A DNA stretch of 64,000 nt from Promineifilum sp. (GCA_020634335.1 JACKBY010000002.1:1-64000), one strand, 5' to 3'. Shown: positions 49,832-59,470, counted from the stretch's first letter. Program-made: numbers and translations. The notes: generated from the letters alone by a model not told the origin.

Positions 49832-51802
49832 ATGTCGAAGAAAGTATGGGCGCTTGTTGCCCTGTTTGTATTAGTTGGTGCCGTAGTATTGGTGGCTTGC
49901 CAACCCGCGGCCCAAACGGTTGAGGTGACCCGCGTGGTGACCGAGACCATCACCGAAGAAGGCCAACCGGTCGAGGTGACCCGCATTGTGGAGCAGGTCG
50001 TCGAAGTGACCGCCGCCCCGACCGAGGCCCCGGCCCAGCCGAAGGATCTGGTGATCTGCCAGTCCCAGGAGCCGGAGACCCTCTACCCCTATGGCGGCTC
50101 GATGCTCGCCTCCACCAACGTCCAACACGCGATTTTCGAGAACTACATCACCACACTCTCCTATGATTTCCAGGCCGCCGCGCTGGAAAAATTGCCAAGC
50201 CTGGAAGACGGCGACGCCGTGCTGAACTCTGTGGAGGTCGGTGCCGGTGATGTCGTTCTGAAGGCTGACGACACCGTTGGTGAGTTGGCTGAAGGCGACG
50301 TGATCAAGAATTCCGACGGCGAAGAAGTGACCTTCGACGGCACGCCGGTCATGATGGACCAGTTGGTGGTCGATTTCACCATGAAGCCCACCGTGTGGTC
50401 CGACGGCACGCCGGTCAACGCCAGCGACTCCGTCTACAGCTTCAACCTGCTTCTGGACCCGGATACCCCGAGCACCAAGTACACCGCCGAGCGCACCGCC
50501 AGCTATGAGGCGACGGGCGACCTGAGCACCCGCTGGACGGGCCTGCCGGGCTTCCGCGACGCGACCTATTTCATCAATTTCTGGCAGCCTTACCCCGAGC
50601 ACGTCTGGGGCGCTTTCAGCGCCGCCGAGCTGCTTGAGGCCGAAGAATCCAGCCGCCTGCCGATGGGCGACGGCCCGTTCGTGATCGATGAATGGATCGC
50701 CGGCGACAGCATCCGCATGTCCCGCAACGAGAACTACTGGCGCGCCGACGAGGGTCTACCCTATCTGGATAGCGTCACCTTCAAGTTCATCCCCGACACC
50801 AATCAGTTGCTGGCCCAAGTGCTTTCCGGCCAGTGCGACATCGTGCCCGAGCCGGGTCTCGAAGTCGCCGACGCGCCGTTCCTGACCGAGGCCGAAGCCT
50901 CTGGCCTGCTGGTGCCCTACTTCCAGACCGGCACGACCTTCCAGCATATCGACTTCGCCGTCGATACCTACGGCGATTACACCGACACCCGTTACGACTG
51001 GTTCGAGGACGTGCGCGTCCGCCAGGCCATGACGATGTGCACCGACCGCCAGAGCATGGTCGATAACCTGCTCTTCGGCCGTTCGGAGATCATCCATACC
51101 TACATCCCCAGCGTCCACCCGCTGTACCCGACCGAGGGTCTGACCGAGTGGCCCTTTGACCCCGAGGCGGCCAACGCGTTGCTGGATGAGGCCGGTTTCC
51201 TCGACACCGATGGCGACGGCTTCCGCGAAAGCCCCGACGGCTCGCCCTTCAATCCGCAGTTGGGCACGACGGCCGGCAACGTACTGCGCGCCGGCATGAC
51301 CCAGATCTTCAAGGAGAACCAGGCTGCCTGCGGTATCGACGTAGGTCTCTACACCCTGCCGGCCAGCGAGTGGTTCGCTGACGGTCCGGAAGGCCCGCTG
51401 TTCGGCCGCCAGTATGACCTCGGTCTGTTCGCCTGGCTGACCGGCGTGCAGCCCGCTTGCGAGCTGTACATGGGTTCGCAGATCCCCGGCCCGGCCGACG
51501 AGGTTAACCCGCGCACCGGCCAGCCGTACGGTAGCGGTTGGGGCGGCCAGAACAACACTGGCTGGAATGACCCGGATTATGACGCGGCTTGCGCCCAGGC
51601 GCTCGGCTCGCTGCCCGGCACGCCGGAGTACACCGAAGCCCACATCCGCGCCCAGCAGATCTTCTCCGAGCAGGTGCCGGTTATCCCGGTATTCCTGAGC
51701 GTGAAGACCGGCGTCACCCGGCCCGAAGTTCTGAACTACGGTATCGACCCGACCCAGAACTCCCACCTGTATAACATCGCCGAGATCGACATCCAGCAAT
51801 AA
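49832..51802 (+). CDS. Peptide-type ABC transporter substrate-binding lipoprotein
   Basis: 656 residues of SBP family 5 (DppA/OppA). Lipobox LVAC gives a lipid-anchored Cys near residue 24. Next is a low-complexity linker of V-E-V-T repeats (about 31-60), common in Chloroflexota SBPs, then the binding protein fold from QSQEPETLYPYGGSM onward. Other SBP-5 features are FNLLLDPDTPSTKY, DGPFVIDEWIAGDSIRMSRNENYW, and near the end AQQIFSEQVPVIPVFLS. AGAGGAGG precedes the ATG. First gene of the operon SBP-permease-permease-ATPase-ATPase. Ligand unknown. Confidence 0.94.
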   Translation: MSKKVWALVALFVLVGAVVLVACQPAAQTVEVTRVVTETITEEGQPVEVTRIVEQVVEVTAAPTEAPAQPKDLVICQSQEPETLYPYGGSMLASTNVQHAIFENYITTLSYDFQAAALEKLPSLEDGDAVLNSVEVGAGDVVLKADDTVGELAEGDVIKNSDGEEVTFDGTPVMMDQLVVDFTMKPTVWSDGTPVNASDSVYSFNLLLDPDTPSTKYTAERTASYEATGDLSTRWTGLPGFRDATYFINFWQPYPEHVWGAFSAAELLEAEESSRLPMGDGPFVIDEWIAGDSIRMSRNENYWRADEGLPYLDSVTFKFIPDTNQLLAQVLSGQCDIVPEPGLEVADAPFLTEAEASGLLVPYFQTGTTFQHIDFAVDTYGDYTDTRYDWFEDVRVRQAMTMCTDRQSMVDNLLFGRSEIIHTYIPSVHPLYPTEGLTEWPFDPEAANALLDEAGFLDTDGDGFRESPDGSPFNPQLGTTAGNVLRAGMTQIFKENQAACGIDVGLYTLPASEWFADGPEGPLFGRQYDLGLFAWLTGVQPACELYMGSQIPGPADEVNPRTGQPYGSGWGGQNNTGWNDPDYDAACAQALGSLPGTPEYTEAHIRAQQIFSEQVPVIPVFLSVKTGVTRPEVLNYGIDPTQNSHLYNIAEIDIQQ

Positions 51803-51822
51803 GGGATCGATCGCCTGTAAAG

Positions 51823-51862
51823 TAGACATGGCGGCGGCGCGACAGCGCCGCCGCCATGTCTA
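51823..51862 (+). promoter_or_regulatory. Strong intra-operon hairpin after the SBP gene
   Basis: TAGACATGGCGGCGGCGC (51823-51840), 4-base loop, GCGCCGCCGCCATGTCTA (51845-51862): a perfect 18-bp stem 21 bases after the SBP stop. No U-tract. Typical position for a 3' mRNA stabiliser or partial terminator that keeps SBP expression above that of the permeases. Confidence 0.7.
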
Positions 51863-52229
51863 TCCGTGGCGTTTCGCTCGCCTGGCATAGATCACGCTGG
51901 CCAGGCAGGGCTTTTCAGTTACCAGTCGATTCGCAATGTGGCCCCGGATTCCTATCCGGCGGCCAAAAGCGGGATGCGCCGGGCCAGGCCGCGGAGCCGG
52001 TTAGGCAAGCGGCGCGGCCGAGAGCGGTCGATTACTGGAAAACCCTGTATGTCCAAGCGCGACTGTGGCGTTGGTATCCGGCAATTGCTATAATTTTTTC
52101 ATCGTATCCGGGTGCTGCTTTGTGTGTCTGCCAATTGAATCGTTGTGACCCTGTACAGGTAGCATGCTGCTGTTGCTCCATCGCCGTTCAAATTTACGTC
52201 GGTGCATCGCGACACTCTGGAGGTGATTG
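51863..52229. other. 367-bp gap between SBP and permease genes
   Basis: Only short or compositionally odd frames; no gene supported. The first two thirds are GC-rich, then AT-richer with TTTTTTC near 52,095. It ends in the GGAGGTG ribosome site of the first permease. May contain an internal promoter, but none is convincing. Confidence 0.55.
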
Positions 52230-53417
52230 ATGACCGCCTATCTCATCCGCCGTGGTCTACAAATGATCATGGTCGTCATCCTGGCGACTATCGCAATTTT
52301 TGCTCTCTTGAATGCTGTGCCGGGTGGCCCTTTGTCCGGTCTGAACATGGCTGTCGGCGCTAAAAACCGTCTGAGCCCCCAGGAGATCGCCCGCATCGAG
52401 CAGACTTTGGGTCTGAACAAGCCTTTCTATCTTTCCTATCTGACCTGGTTGCTGGGTGAAGATTGGCTCGACGAAGTCGGCAACATGATCGGCAACCCGG
52501 GGCCGGCGGAGAAAATGTTCACCACCGGCACGTGGGCCGATTTGCAGTCGCCGCAGTGTGCCGCGGCGGGCGGCACCAATCAGGGCACGCCGGAAGGCAA
52601 ACGACCGCCCTGTGGCCGGGGGGTCATGAGATGGGATTGGGGCGAATCGTGGAAATTGGCCCGCGGACAAACAGTCACCAGCGTCATCGGCAGTCGTATC
52701 AAAAACACGCTGATCCTCATGTCGACAGTGACGCTTATCTCGCTGGTCATCGCCATCCCCATCGGCATTATTTCGGCCGTCCGTCAATATTCCAAGATGG
52801 ACTATGCCGTCACCACCTTCAGCTTCTTCGGCATCGCCATGCCCGTCTTCTGGTTTGGGCTGTTGATGATTATCCTGTTTACGCTCAAGTTTCGAGAATG
52901 GGGTTTGCCCTACTTCCCATCCGGCGACGTGTTCACGACGCGCGTCACGCCGGGCAGCATCCAGGACGTGTTGGGCATTACTCCCTATACAATGGCCGAC
53001 CGGATTGTCCACCTGTTCTTGCCGGTGACCGTGTTGACGCTGCTCTACCTGGCCGGCTGGAGCCGGTTCATGCGCTCTTCAATGCTCGAAGTGCTGCGCC
53101 AGGACTACGTGCGCACGGCGCGCGCCAAGGGTCTCCATGAGCGCGCCGTCATCGCCAAGCATGCCGCCCGTAATGCGCTCATCCCGCTTATCACGATTGT
53201 CGTGTTCCAGATACCGGGCATCTTTAGCGGCGCTATCCTGACCGAGACCATCTTCAACTATCCCGGCATGGGGCGGCTGTTTATCGATGCGCTCGGCCGC
53301 GACGACTGGCCCATCGTCATGGCGATCCTGTTCATCACCGCCATCCTGGTCGTCGTCGCCACCCTGATCGGCGATATCCTCTATACCATAGTCGACCCAC
53401 GCATCCGATTTGACTGA
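52230..53417 (+). CDS. Peptide ABC permease, DppB type
   Basis: 395 residues; ATG at 52230 after GGAGGTG (the TTG at 52227 is unlikely). Start MTAYLIRRGLQMIMVVILATIAIFALLNAVPGGP is the DppB/OppB N-terminus, and RAKGLHERAVIAKHAARNALIPLITIVVFQIPGIFSGAILTETIFNYPGMGRL contains the EAA coupling loop. An extracytoplasmic insertion (about 60-135) with two Cys (PQCAAAGG, PPCGRGV) makes it ~60 residues longer than standard DppB. About six helices. Forms the channel with the next gene. Confidence 0.93.
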   Translation: MTAYLIRRGLQMIMVVILATIAIFALLNAVPGGPLSGLNMAVGAKNRLSPQEIARIEQTLGLNKPFYLSYLTWLLGEDWLDEVGNMIGNPGPAEKMFTTGTWADLQSPQCAAAGGTNQGTPEGKRPPCGRGVMRWDWGESWKLARGQTVTSVIGSRIKNTLILMSTVTLISLVIAIPIGIISAVRQYSKMDYAVTTFSFFGIAMPVFWFGLLMIILFTLKFREWGLPYFPSGDVFTTRVTPGSIQDVLGITPYTMADRIVHLFLPVTVLTLLYLAGWSRFMRSSMLEVLRQDYVRTARAKGLHERAVIAKHAARNALIPLITIVVFQIPGIFSGAILTETIFNYPGMGRLFIDALGRDDWPIVMAILFITAILVVVATLIGDILYTIVDPRIRFD

Positions 53418-53437
53418 TCGGAGGAGGGGGAAATTAC

Positions 53438-54415
53438 ATGTCCGTAGCTGAAATTGACATTAGTAGCCTTCAGGCCGAAGCGCTTCTGACCGGCAAGCCG
53501 GAGCCGCTTATCCTGACTTACTGGAGGCGGTTGCGTCGCCACCGGCTGGCGACGGCCAGCCTTATCGCCCTGATCCTGATCATCCTGTCGGTCGTCCTGG
53601 GGCCGATCATCATGTCGCGCATGACCTATTTCAACGTTGCCCGAAACGAAGAGATAAACTACTCGCGCGATACCCAGGACTTGCGCAACATCAATGCCGC
53701 GCCGTCGCTGGAGCATCCCATGGGCACCGACGAACTGGGGCGCGACGTGCTCTTCCGCATCCTGATGGCCGGCCGGCTGTCGCTGTTCATCGCCTTCACC
53801 GTCGTCATCCTGTCCGAGTCGTTCGGCATGTTTCTGGGAGCGGTTTCGGGTTACTATGGCGGCCGGACCGATAGCCTGATCCAGCGCCTGACGGAATTCG
53901 TCATTATCCTGCCCACCTTGCCGCTGCTATTGACACTGTCATCAATCTTGCGCGATTTGCAGATCCCGTTTCTGCCGGCCGAATGGGGCCAGGCGGTGGT
54001 CATCATCGCCATCCTGACCATCTTTGGTTGGACGGGGTCGTGTCGCTTGTCGCGCGGCATGGTGCTCAGCCTGCGCAACCAGGAGTTCACCGAAGCCTCC
54101 CGCGCGCTGGGGATGTCGAATTTCCAGATCATCTCCCGGCACATGATGCCCAATGCCCTGCCGCCGATCATCGTCAATGCTTCGCTGGCTCTGGGCGGCG
54201 TCATCGTGCTCGAGTCGGCCCTCAGCTTTTTGGGCTTCGGCATCCAGCCGCCCGTCGCCACCTGGGGCAATATGCTCCAGGGCGTGCAGAAAGACATGTT
54301 CACCGCGCCGTGGAAGGCGCTCTATCCCGGTCTAATGATCTTCGTCACCACGCTGGCCTTCAACTATTTGGGCGACGGCTTGCGCGACGCGATCGACCCG
54401 CGCCTCAAACTGTAG
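53438..54415 (+). CDS. Peptide ABC permease, DppC type
   Basis: 325 residues; GGAGGAGGGG before the ATG. OppC N-terminal LTYWRRLRRHRLATASLIALILIILSVVLGPII precedes a periplasmic loop and EHPMGTDELGRDVLFRILMAGRLSLFIAF, typical of DppC. EAA motif is TEASRALGMSNFQIISRHMMPNALPPIIVNASLALGG, and the C-terminus FNYLGDGLRDAIDPRL is family-typical. Starts 20 bases after the DppB-like gene. Confidence 0.95.
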   Translation: MSVAEIDISSLQAEALLTGKPEPLILTYWRRLRRHRLATASLIALILIILSVVLGPIIMSRMTYFNVARNEEINYSRDTQDLRNINAAPSLEHPMGTDELGRDVLFRILMAGRLSLFIAFTVVILSESFGMFLGAVSGYYGGRTDSLIQRLTEFVIILPTLPLLLTLSSILRDLQIPFLPAEWGQAVVIIAILTIFGWTGSCRLSRGMVLSLRNQEFTEASRALGMSNFQIISRHMMPNALPPIIVNASLALGGVIVLESALSFLGFGIQPPVATWGNMLQGVQKDMFTAPWKALYPGLMIFVTTLAFNYLGDGLRDAIDPRLKL

Positions 54416-54447
54416 GCCGGACCAGCAGGGGAGTGAAATAAACCATC

Positions 54448-55500
54448 GTGGAAAACGATAACAACGTCATACTCGATATCAAGAATCTGCACACCCAGTT
54501 TTTCACCGAGGCGGGGGTGGTGCGCGCCGTAGACGGCATCGACTTCAGCGTCAAGCGCGGTGAGGTGGTCGGCATTGTGGGGGAGTCGGGCTGCGGCAAG
54601 AGCGTGACTTCGCTCTCCATCATGCGCCTGATCAGCCAGCCGGGCAAAATCGTCGAGGGCCAAATCATCTTCGACAACCAGGATTTAGTGAAGCTGCCCG
54701 AGTCGCGCATGGTCGAGATTCGTGGCAATCGCGTGTCGATGATCTTCCAGCAACCGCAGAGTAGCCTCAACCCCGTCTTTCGAGTGGGCGATCAGTTGTC
54801 GGAAGTGCTCCAGATTCACCAGGATGTGGGCAAGGAACTGGGTGAGAAACGAGCCATTGAACTGCTGGCTATGGTGGGTGTGCCCGACCCCGAATCGCGC
54901 ATCAAAGCTTTTCCCCACGAGTTGTCCGGCGGTATGGCCCAGCGCGTGATGATTGCCATGGCGTTGGCCTGCGTGCCCGAGCTGCTGATCGCCGACGAAC
55001 CGACGACAGCGCTCGACGTGACCATCCAGGCCCAAATTCTGGACCTGATGCGCAACCTGCGGACGAAAATGGACACGGCCATCATCCTGATCACCCATGA
55101 CCTGGGCGTTGTGGCCGAGATGTGCGACCGGGTCAACGTCATGTACGCCGGCCGCATCGTTGAACAAGCGCCGGTCACCGAACTGTTCAAAACACCCAAA
55201 CACCCGTATACCGATGCGCTGATCGGCTCGACGCCGGTGCTGGGCCACGCCGATAAGCCGCTGACGACCATCCCCGGCTCCGTCCCCAACCTGATCGATC
55301 TGCCCAGCGGCTGCAAGTTTTCGCCGCGCTGTGTGGCCCGTTTGCAATACGGTCTGGAGATTTGCCTCCACGAAGAACCGGAGCTTAAGCTCCTATCTGC
55401 CGGACACACGGTGCGCTGCTGGTTGTACGAAGACATACCTGAAATGAAAGACGCTCCACCTGCCCTGTGGCGTGCAATTCGGCTGGAAGCGACAAGCTGA
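54448..55500 (+). CDS. Peptide ABC ATPase, DppD type
   Basis: 350 residues from a GTG at 54448; the GGGGAG upstream is a little far. Walker A GESGCGKSV, signature LSGGMAQRVMIA, Walker B LLIADEPTTALDV, H-loop LITHDLGVV, and the C-terminal oligopeptide cassette domain with the 4Fe-4S-type Cys arrangement (CKFSPRCVARLQYGLEIC, then C in VRCWLYED). Energises import with the DppF-like partner 10 bases downstream. Confidence 0.94.
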   Translation: MENDNNVILDIKNLHTQFFTEAGVVRAVDGIDFSVKRGEVVGIVGESGCGKSVTSLSIMRLISQPGKIVEGQIIFDNQDLVKLPESRMVEIRGNRVSMIFQQPQSSLNPVFRVGDQLSEVLQIHQDVGKELGEKRAIELLAMVGVPDPESRIKAFPHELSGGMAQRVMIAMALACVPELLIADEPTTALDVTIQAQILDLMRNLRTKMDTAIILITHDLGVVAEMCDRVNVMYAGRIVEQAPVTELFKTPKHPYTDALIGSTPVLGHADKPLTTIPGSVPNLIDLPSGCKFSPRCVARLQYGLEICLHEEPELKLLSAGHTVRCWLYEDIPEMKDAPPALWRAIRLEATS

Positions 55501-55510
55501 GGAGAATCGG

Positions 55511-56608
55511 ATGCTGGATCAGATTAGCCAACAAGAAACGACAGTGACCGCGTCCCCGCGGAAAAAATTTATCGAGGTCAACAACCTTGTGAAGTATTTC
55601 CCGGTGCGTGCCGGGTTGATGCAGCGCGTCCAGGCCTGGGTCAAGGCGGTGGATGATGTGTCCTTCTTCATCAACGAGGGCGAGACGTTTGGACTGGTGG
55701 GGGAATCGGGTTGCGGCAAGACGACCGTCGGCCGCACCATCCTGCGCCTCATCCCGGCCACCTCCGGTGAAGTGGTCATGGGCGGCAAAAATGTCTTCGA
55801 GCTCAGCTCGGACGAGTTGAAGAAAATGCGCGCCGACATGCAGATCATCTTCCAGGACCCCTACTCGTCGTTGGACCCGCGCATGCCCATCGGCGAGAGC
55901 ATCGCCGAAGGACTGCGCGTTCACACCAGCAAGAGCGGCCAGGAGCGCTACGACATCGTGGCCGAGATGCTGACGCGCGTGGGCATGCGCGCCGAACATG
56001 CCCGGCGCTACCCGCATGAATTTTCGGGCGGGCAGCGGCAACGCATCGGCATCGCCCGCGCGCTGGCCCTGCGGCCGAAGTTTATCGTCTGCGATGAGCC
56101 GGTTTCGGCCCTCGATGTATCCATTCAAGCCCAGGTGCTCAACATTTTGCGCGAGCTGCAGCGCGATTTCGGGCTGACCTATCTGTTCATCGCCCATAAC
56201 CTGAGCGTCGTCGAGCACTTTAGCGAGCGCGTCGGCGTCATGTATCTGGGCAAGATGGTCGAGATGGCCCCGCGCGATCTGCTCTATGCCGATCCGCTCC
56301 ATCCCTACACCCAGGCTTTGATGTCGGCCATCCCCGTCCCCGACCCGACCTACAAGCGCCATCGCATCATCCTGGAGGGCGACGTGCCCAGCCCGCTCAA
56401 TCCGCCATCCGGCTGCCGCTTCCACACACGCTGCCCCATCGCCTTCGATCTGTGCTCGCAAGAGGAGCCGCCCTTTAAGGACTATGGCGGTGGTCACTAC
56501 GCCGCCTGTCATTGGCTGGAAGTGGGCGATCGTGGCGCAAGTAAGCTGACGACTGAAAACATCGCCGCCAAAAAGGGCCGAGACGTAGCCCAGAAGGTTA
56601 TCCACTAA
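55511..56608 (+). CDS. Peptide ABC ATPase, DppF type
   Basis: 365 residues; GAGGAG before the ATG at 55511 (the ATG at 55472 lies inside the upstream gene). Walker A GESGCGKTT, signature FSGGQRQRIGIA, Walker B IVCDEPVSALDV, H-loop FIAHNLSVV, then the cassette C-terminus CRFHTRCPIAFDLCSQEEP with the Cys motif. The N-terminal VKYFPVRAGLMQRVQAWVKAVDDVSFFI is characteristic of DppF/OppF. Last gene of the operon; a strong terminator follows. Confidence 0.95.
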   Translation: MLDQISQQETTVTASPRKKFIEVNNLVKYFPVRAGLMQRVQAWVKAVDDVSFFINEGETFGLVGESGCGKTTVGRTILRLIPATSGEVVMGGKNVFELSSDELKKMRADMQIIFQDPYSSLDPRMPIGESIAEGLRVHTSKSGQERYDIVAEMLTRVGMRAEHARRYPHEFSGGQRQRIGIARALALRPKFIVCDEPVSALDVSIQAQVLNILRELQRDFGLTYLFIAHNLSVVEHFSERVGVMYLGKMVEMAPRDLLYADPLHPYTQALMSAIPVPDPTYKRHRIILEGDVPSPLNPPSGCRFHTRCPIAFDLCSQEEPPFKDYGGGHYAACHWLEVGDRGASKLTTENIAAKKGRDVAQKVIH

Positions 56609-56613
56609 ATCGC

Positions 56614-56643
56614 AACCGCCGGCCGCAAGCCGGCGGTTTTTTT
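56614..56643 (+). terminator. Intrinsic terminator of the peptide ABC operon
   Basis: AACCGCCGGC (56614-56623), CGCAA loop, GCCGGCGGTT (56629-56638), then an uninterrupted T-run through 56643. Confidence 0.93.
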
Positions 56644-56671
56644 AGTTTAGGGTCGGGCGATGCGGGGTGGT

Positions 56672-57616
56672 CTATCGTCGCGGGCCGGGCATTGTGGCCG
56701 CGCGTTGCCTGTGGGCGTTCTCCACGTATCGCACGATTTCTCCGGCAATGTCCATGCCGGTGGCCCGTTCGATCCCTTCCAGCCCGGGCGACGAGTTGAC
56801 TTCCAGTAGCAGGTTGCCGCGGCCCGAGGGAAGCAGATCGACGCCCGCCACGGCCAGTCCGTGGGCTTGCGCGGCGGCCACCGCCAGCCGGGCCGTGGCC
56901 GCGTCGGGCGTGAATGGCGCGGCCGCTCCCCCACGGTGCAGATTCGCGCGAAATTCGCCGGGAGCAGCCTGGCGAACCATGGCCGCCACGCAGCGATTAC
57001 CGATAACGATGAGCCGCCAGTCGCGGCCGCCGGCCTCGGCCACGAACTCCTGCACGATGGCCTGGCGGTTCGATTCGGCAGCTTTTTGCAAGATGGCCGA
57101 GATCGTGGCGAAATGGTGGGCCAGAAACACACCGCGCCCCTGTGTGCCGTGGATGAGCTTGACGACGGTCGGCAAGCCCCCCACCGCTTCCACGGCCGCA
57201 AAGAGCGCCTCGGGCCGGGCGACGACCGCTGTTCGCGGGATGGGCAGCGCCGCCTGAGACATCACCTGCAAACTTTGCAGCTTGTCACGCGAGCAGGCGA
57301 TGGCGCCGGATGAAGCGGTCGTCAGCACGCCGGCTGTCTCGAATTGACGCACCACGGCCAGGCCGTAGAAGGTCACTGAAGTTCCAATACGCGGGATGAT
57401 GGCGTCGAGCGCGGGCAGTTCGGCCGCCCCGGCCAGACCGGGAACGTCCGCAACGAGAAGTTGTGGCGCGCGAGCCTGCCGCTCATCGCCGCCGATGTGG
57501 ACGGCTACCGACGTCGTGTCGATGATCGCCACCGCGTGACCGCGCTCGCGCGCCGCGGCCGCCAGCCGTCGCGTGCTGAACAATTGTGGATTGCGGGAGA
57601 GTATGCCGATGCGCAT
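56672..57616 (-). CDS. RimK-like ATP-grasp ligase
   Basis: 314 residues from the ATG at 57616 (MRIGILSRNPQLFSTRRL); a longer in-frame ORF upstream is not supported. ATP-grasp features: LPTVVKLIHGTQGRGVFLAHH, GGRDWRLIVIGNRCVAAMVRQAAPGEFRANLHRGGAAAPF, and the Mg-binding LLLEVNSSPGLEGIERATGMDIA. These match the RimK family, whose members ligate glutamate or similar amino acids to protein S6, F420 or tetrahydromethanopterin side chains, or LysW. Target not predictable. Convergent with the peptide operon terminator. Confidence 0.9.
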   Translation of the reverse strand: MRIGILSRNPQLFSTRRLAAAARERGHAVAIIDTTSVAVHIGGDERQARAPQLLVADVPGLAGAAELPALDAIIPRIGTSVTFYGLAVVRQFETAGVLTTASSGAIACSRDKLQSLQVMSQAALPIPRTAVVARPEALFAAVEAVGGLPTVVKLIHGTQGRGVFLAHHFATISAILQKAAESNRQAIVQEFVAEAGGRDWRLIVIGNRCVAAMVRQAAPGEFRANLHRGGAAAPFTPDAATARLAVAAAQAHGLAVAGVDLLPSGRGNLLLEVNSSPGLEGIERATGMDIAGEIVRYVENAHRQRAATMPGPRR

Positions 57617-57725
57617 GGCGACGCCAATTGTCCGCCTGACCGCGTTCTGGGGCCACCTTTCGGCCGTCGACTTTTGACCCGCATCCGGCTTGTCGTTACA
57701 ATTCGCTCTGATTCGGAGCGCCCCC

Positions 57726-58502
57726 ATGGCTATTGATACATTCGTCATCGTGCCCACCTACAACGAAGCTGATAATCTGGACGATCTTCTGCAACAGTTG
57801 TTGGCCCTGCCCTCGCCCGTTGGAGCCATCGTGGTCGACGACAATTCGCCAGACGGCACGGGCGACATGGCCGAGCGTTGGGCAGCGGCTTACCCCGGCC
57901 GCGTCTATGCCGTTCATCGCCCGGCGAAAATGGGTTTGGGAACAGCCTACATCACGGGCTTTAACAAGGCCATCTACGAGGTCGGCGCGGAACGAATCCT
58001 GACGATGGACGCCGATTTCTCCCACAACCCGCGCTACATCCCGGCCATGATCGAGCTGAGCCGCAGCAAGCACGTCGTCATCGGTTCGCGCTACGTGCCC
58101 GGCGGCGGCACGCGGAACTGCACGCGCAAGCGCATCATCCTGAGCCGGGGCGCCAACTTTGTCGCCCGCGCCTTGTTGGGCCTGAAAGCGCGCGACGCCA
58201 CGGCCGGCTTCCGGCTCTATCGGCGCGAGGTATTGCTCTCTATCCCGCTGGATGAAATATTCTCCAGCGGCTACTCGTTTCTGGTGGAGATGTTGTTCCT
58301 GTGCCAGCGCCGCGGCTGGCAGATCGGGGAAATCCCCATCATCTTCGAGGACCGGCGCAAGGGACAGACCAAAATTTCGCGCCAGGAAATTTTCAAGGCG
58401 CAATACACGGTGCTGCGATTATTCTGGCGCCGTCTCCGGGGCGGCGAGCCGCGCCGTCCTGCCATCGCCGTTTCATCCGCAATAAGTAATGATAATCGTT
58501 AA
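57726..58502 (+). CDS. Polyprenol-phosphate mannosyltransferase-like glycosyltransferase (GT2)
   Basis: 258 residues, starting MAIDTFVIVPTYNEADNL. GT2 motifs: VDDNSPDGTGDMAER (DXD-type), MDADFSHNP, VIGSRYVPGGGTRNCTRKR and ATAGFRLYRREVLL, the diagnostic set for dolichol-phosphate-mannose synthase DPM1. No C-terminal membrane anchor is present. Likely transfers mannose or another hexose from a nucleotide sugar to polyprenol phosphate for protein or lipid glycosylation. Its last 14 bases overlap the next gene. Confidence 0.92.
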   Translation: MAIDTFVIVPTYNEADNLDDLLQQLLALPSPVGAIVVDDNSPDGTGDMAERWAAAYPGRVYAVHRPAKMGLGTAYITGFNKAIYEVGAERILTMDADFSHNPRYIPAMIELSRSKHVVIGSRYVPGGGTRNCTRKRIILSRGANFVARALLGLKARDATAGFRLYRREVLLSIPLDEIFSSGYSFLVEMLFLCQRRGWQIGEIPIIFEDRRKGQTKISRQEIFKAQYTVLRLFWRRLRGGEPRRPAIAVSSAISNDNR

Positions 58503-59394
58503 CTGTAATCTGTGTGGCCGGAACGACTATGAAGTCCGTTTCCCGGCCACGGCAGACGGCAATACCCTGCGGGTAGATGCCTTTCGCTGCACCCACTCCG
58601 GTTATGGCCACCATCCCCAGATCGTCGAATGCCGTCATTGCGGGTTGGTCTATGCCAGCCCGCGCTGGTCGCCCGATGACGTGTTGAGCGCCTACACGGC
58701 TGTCCAGGACAAGACCTATATCGAGGAGCGGCTGGGTCGTGAGCTGACCTTTCGCCGCCATTTACACAGTATGGAGCGGATCGTCGGCCCGGCCGAGGGT
58801 CGCGCCTTGCTCGACGTCGGCGCTTATATCGGCGTCTTCGTCGAAGCGGCAGCCGCGGCCGGTTGGCGCGCCCAAGGCGTGGAGCCGTCGCAATGGGCCG
58901 CGGCCGAAGCCCAACGGCACGGTCTCGACGTGCAGGTCGGTACACTGGAAACGCTCGATCTGCCGGCCCGGTCGTTTGACGTGGTGACCCTGTGGGACGT
59001 GATCGAGCACCTGGCTGATCCGGCGGCGGAACTGGACCGCGCCCGGCGGCTGCTGCGGCCCGGCGGCTGGCTGGTCGTTCACACGATGGATATCGACGCG
59101 CCCATCGCCAGGCTTATGGGCCGCCGCTGGCCCTGGTTGATGGACATGCATCTCTACTATTTCAGCAAGCAGACGTTACGGCGCATGTTGACTGAACATG
59201 GGTTTGACGTGGCCTGGGATGGCGCGCAGGGGCGCTATCTGAGCCTGGGCTACCTGGCGTCGCGCGTGGCGGGCATCAGCCCCACGCTGGGCCGCCTGGC
59301 TACGGCGGCGGTTAACGGCCTGTCGTTGAGTCACGCGGCCGTGCCCATCAATTTCGGCGACCTTAGGACGTTCATTAGCCGCCGTGCCGATTGA
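58489..59394 (+). CDS. Zinc-knuckle SAM-dependent methyltransferase
   Basis: 301 residues. N-terminal zinc-binding knuckles, MIIVNCNLCGRNDYEV and VECRHCGLVYASP, match the methyltransferase zinc-binding motif. The class I methyltransferase core is LLDVGAYIGVFVEAAAAAGWRAQGVEPSQWAA (SAM-binding motif I), FDVVTLWDVIEHLADPAAELDRARRLLRPGGWLVVHT. Such enzymes often modify deoxysugars or glycolipids. Overlaps the GT2 gene, so they are translationally coupled and probably work in the same glycosylation pathway. Confidence 0.9.
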   Translation: MIIVNCNLCGRNDYEVRFPATADGNTLRVDAFRCTHSGYGHHPQIVECRHCGLVYASPRWSPDDVLSAYTAVQDKTYIEERLGRELTFRRHLHSMERIVGPAEGRALLDVGAYIGVFVEAAAAAGWRAQGVEPSQWAAAEAQRHGLDVQVGTLETLDLPARSFDVVTLWDVIEHLADPAAELDRARRLLRPGGWLVVHTMDIDAPIARLMGRRWPWLMDMHLYYFSKQTLRRMLTEHGFDVAWDGAQGRYLSLGYLASRVAGISPTLGRLATAAVNGLSLSHAAVPINFGDLRTFISRRAD

Positions 59395-59470
59395 CGACTG
59401 CGACATGGGATGATTGATGAGTTCGTGTTATACTGAGGCGCTAGATGTATGCACATTGGAAACGCTTAAC

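Noticed and set aside
51856..52230. 124-aa ORF in the SBP-permease gap
   Set aside because: Overlaps the hairpin, odd composition with many Arg/Cys and no ribosome site; not supported as a gene.
55385..56605. 406-aa minus-strand ORF opposite the DppF-type ATPase
   Set aside because: Antisense shadow of a clear ABC ATPase gene.
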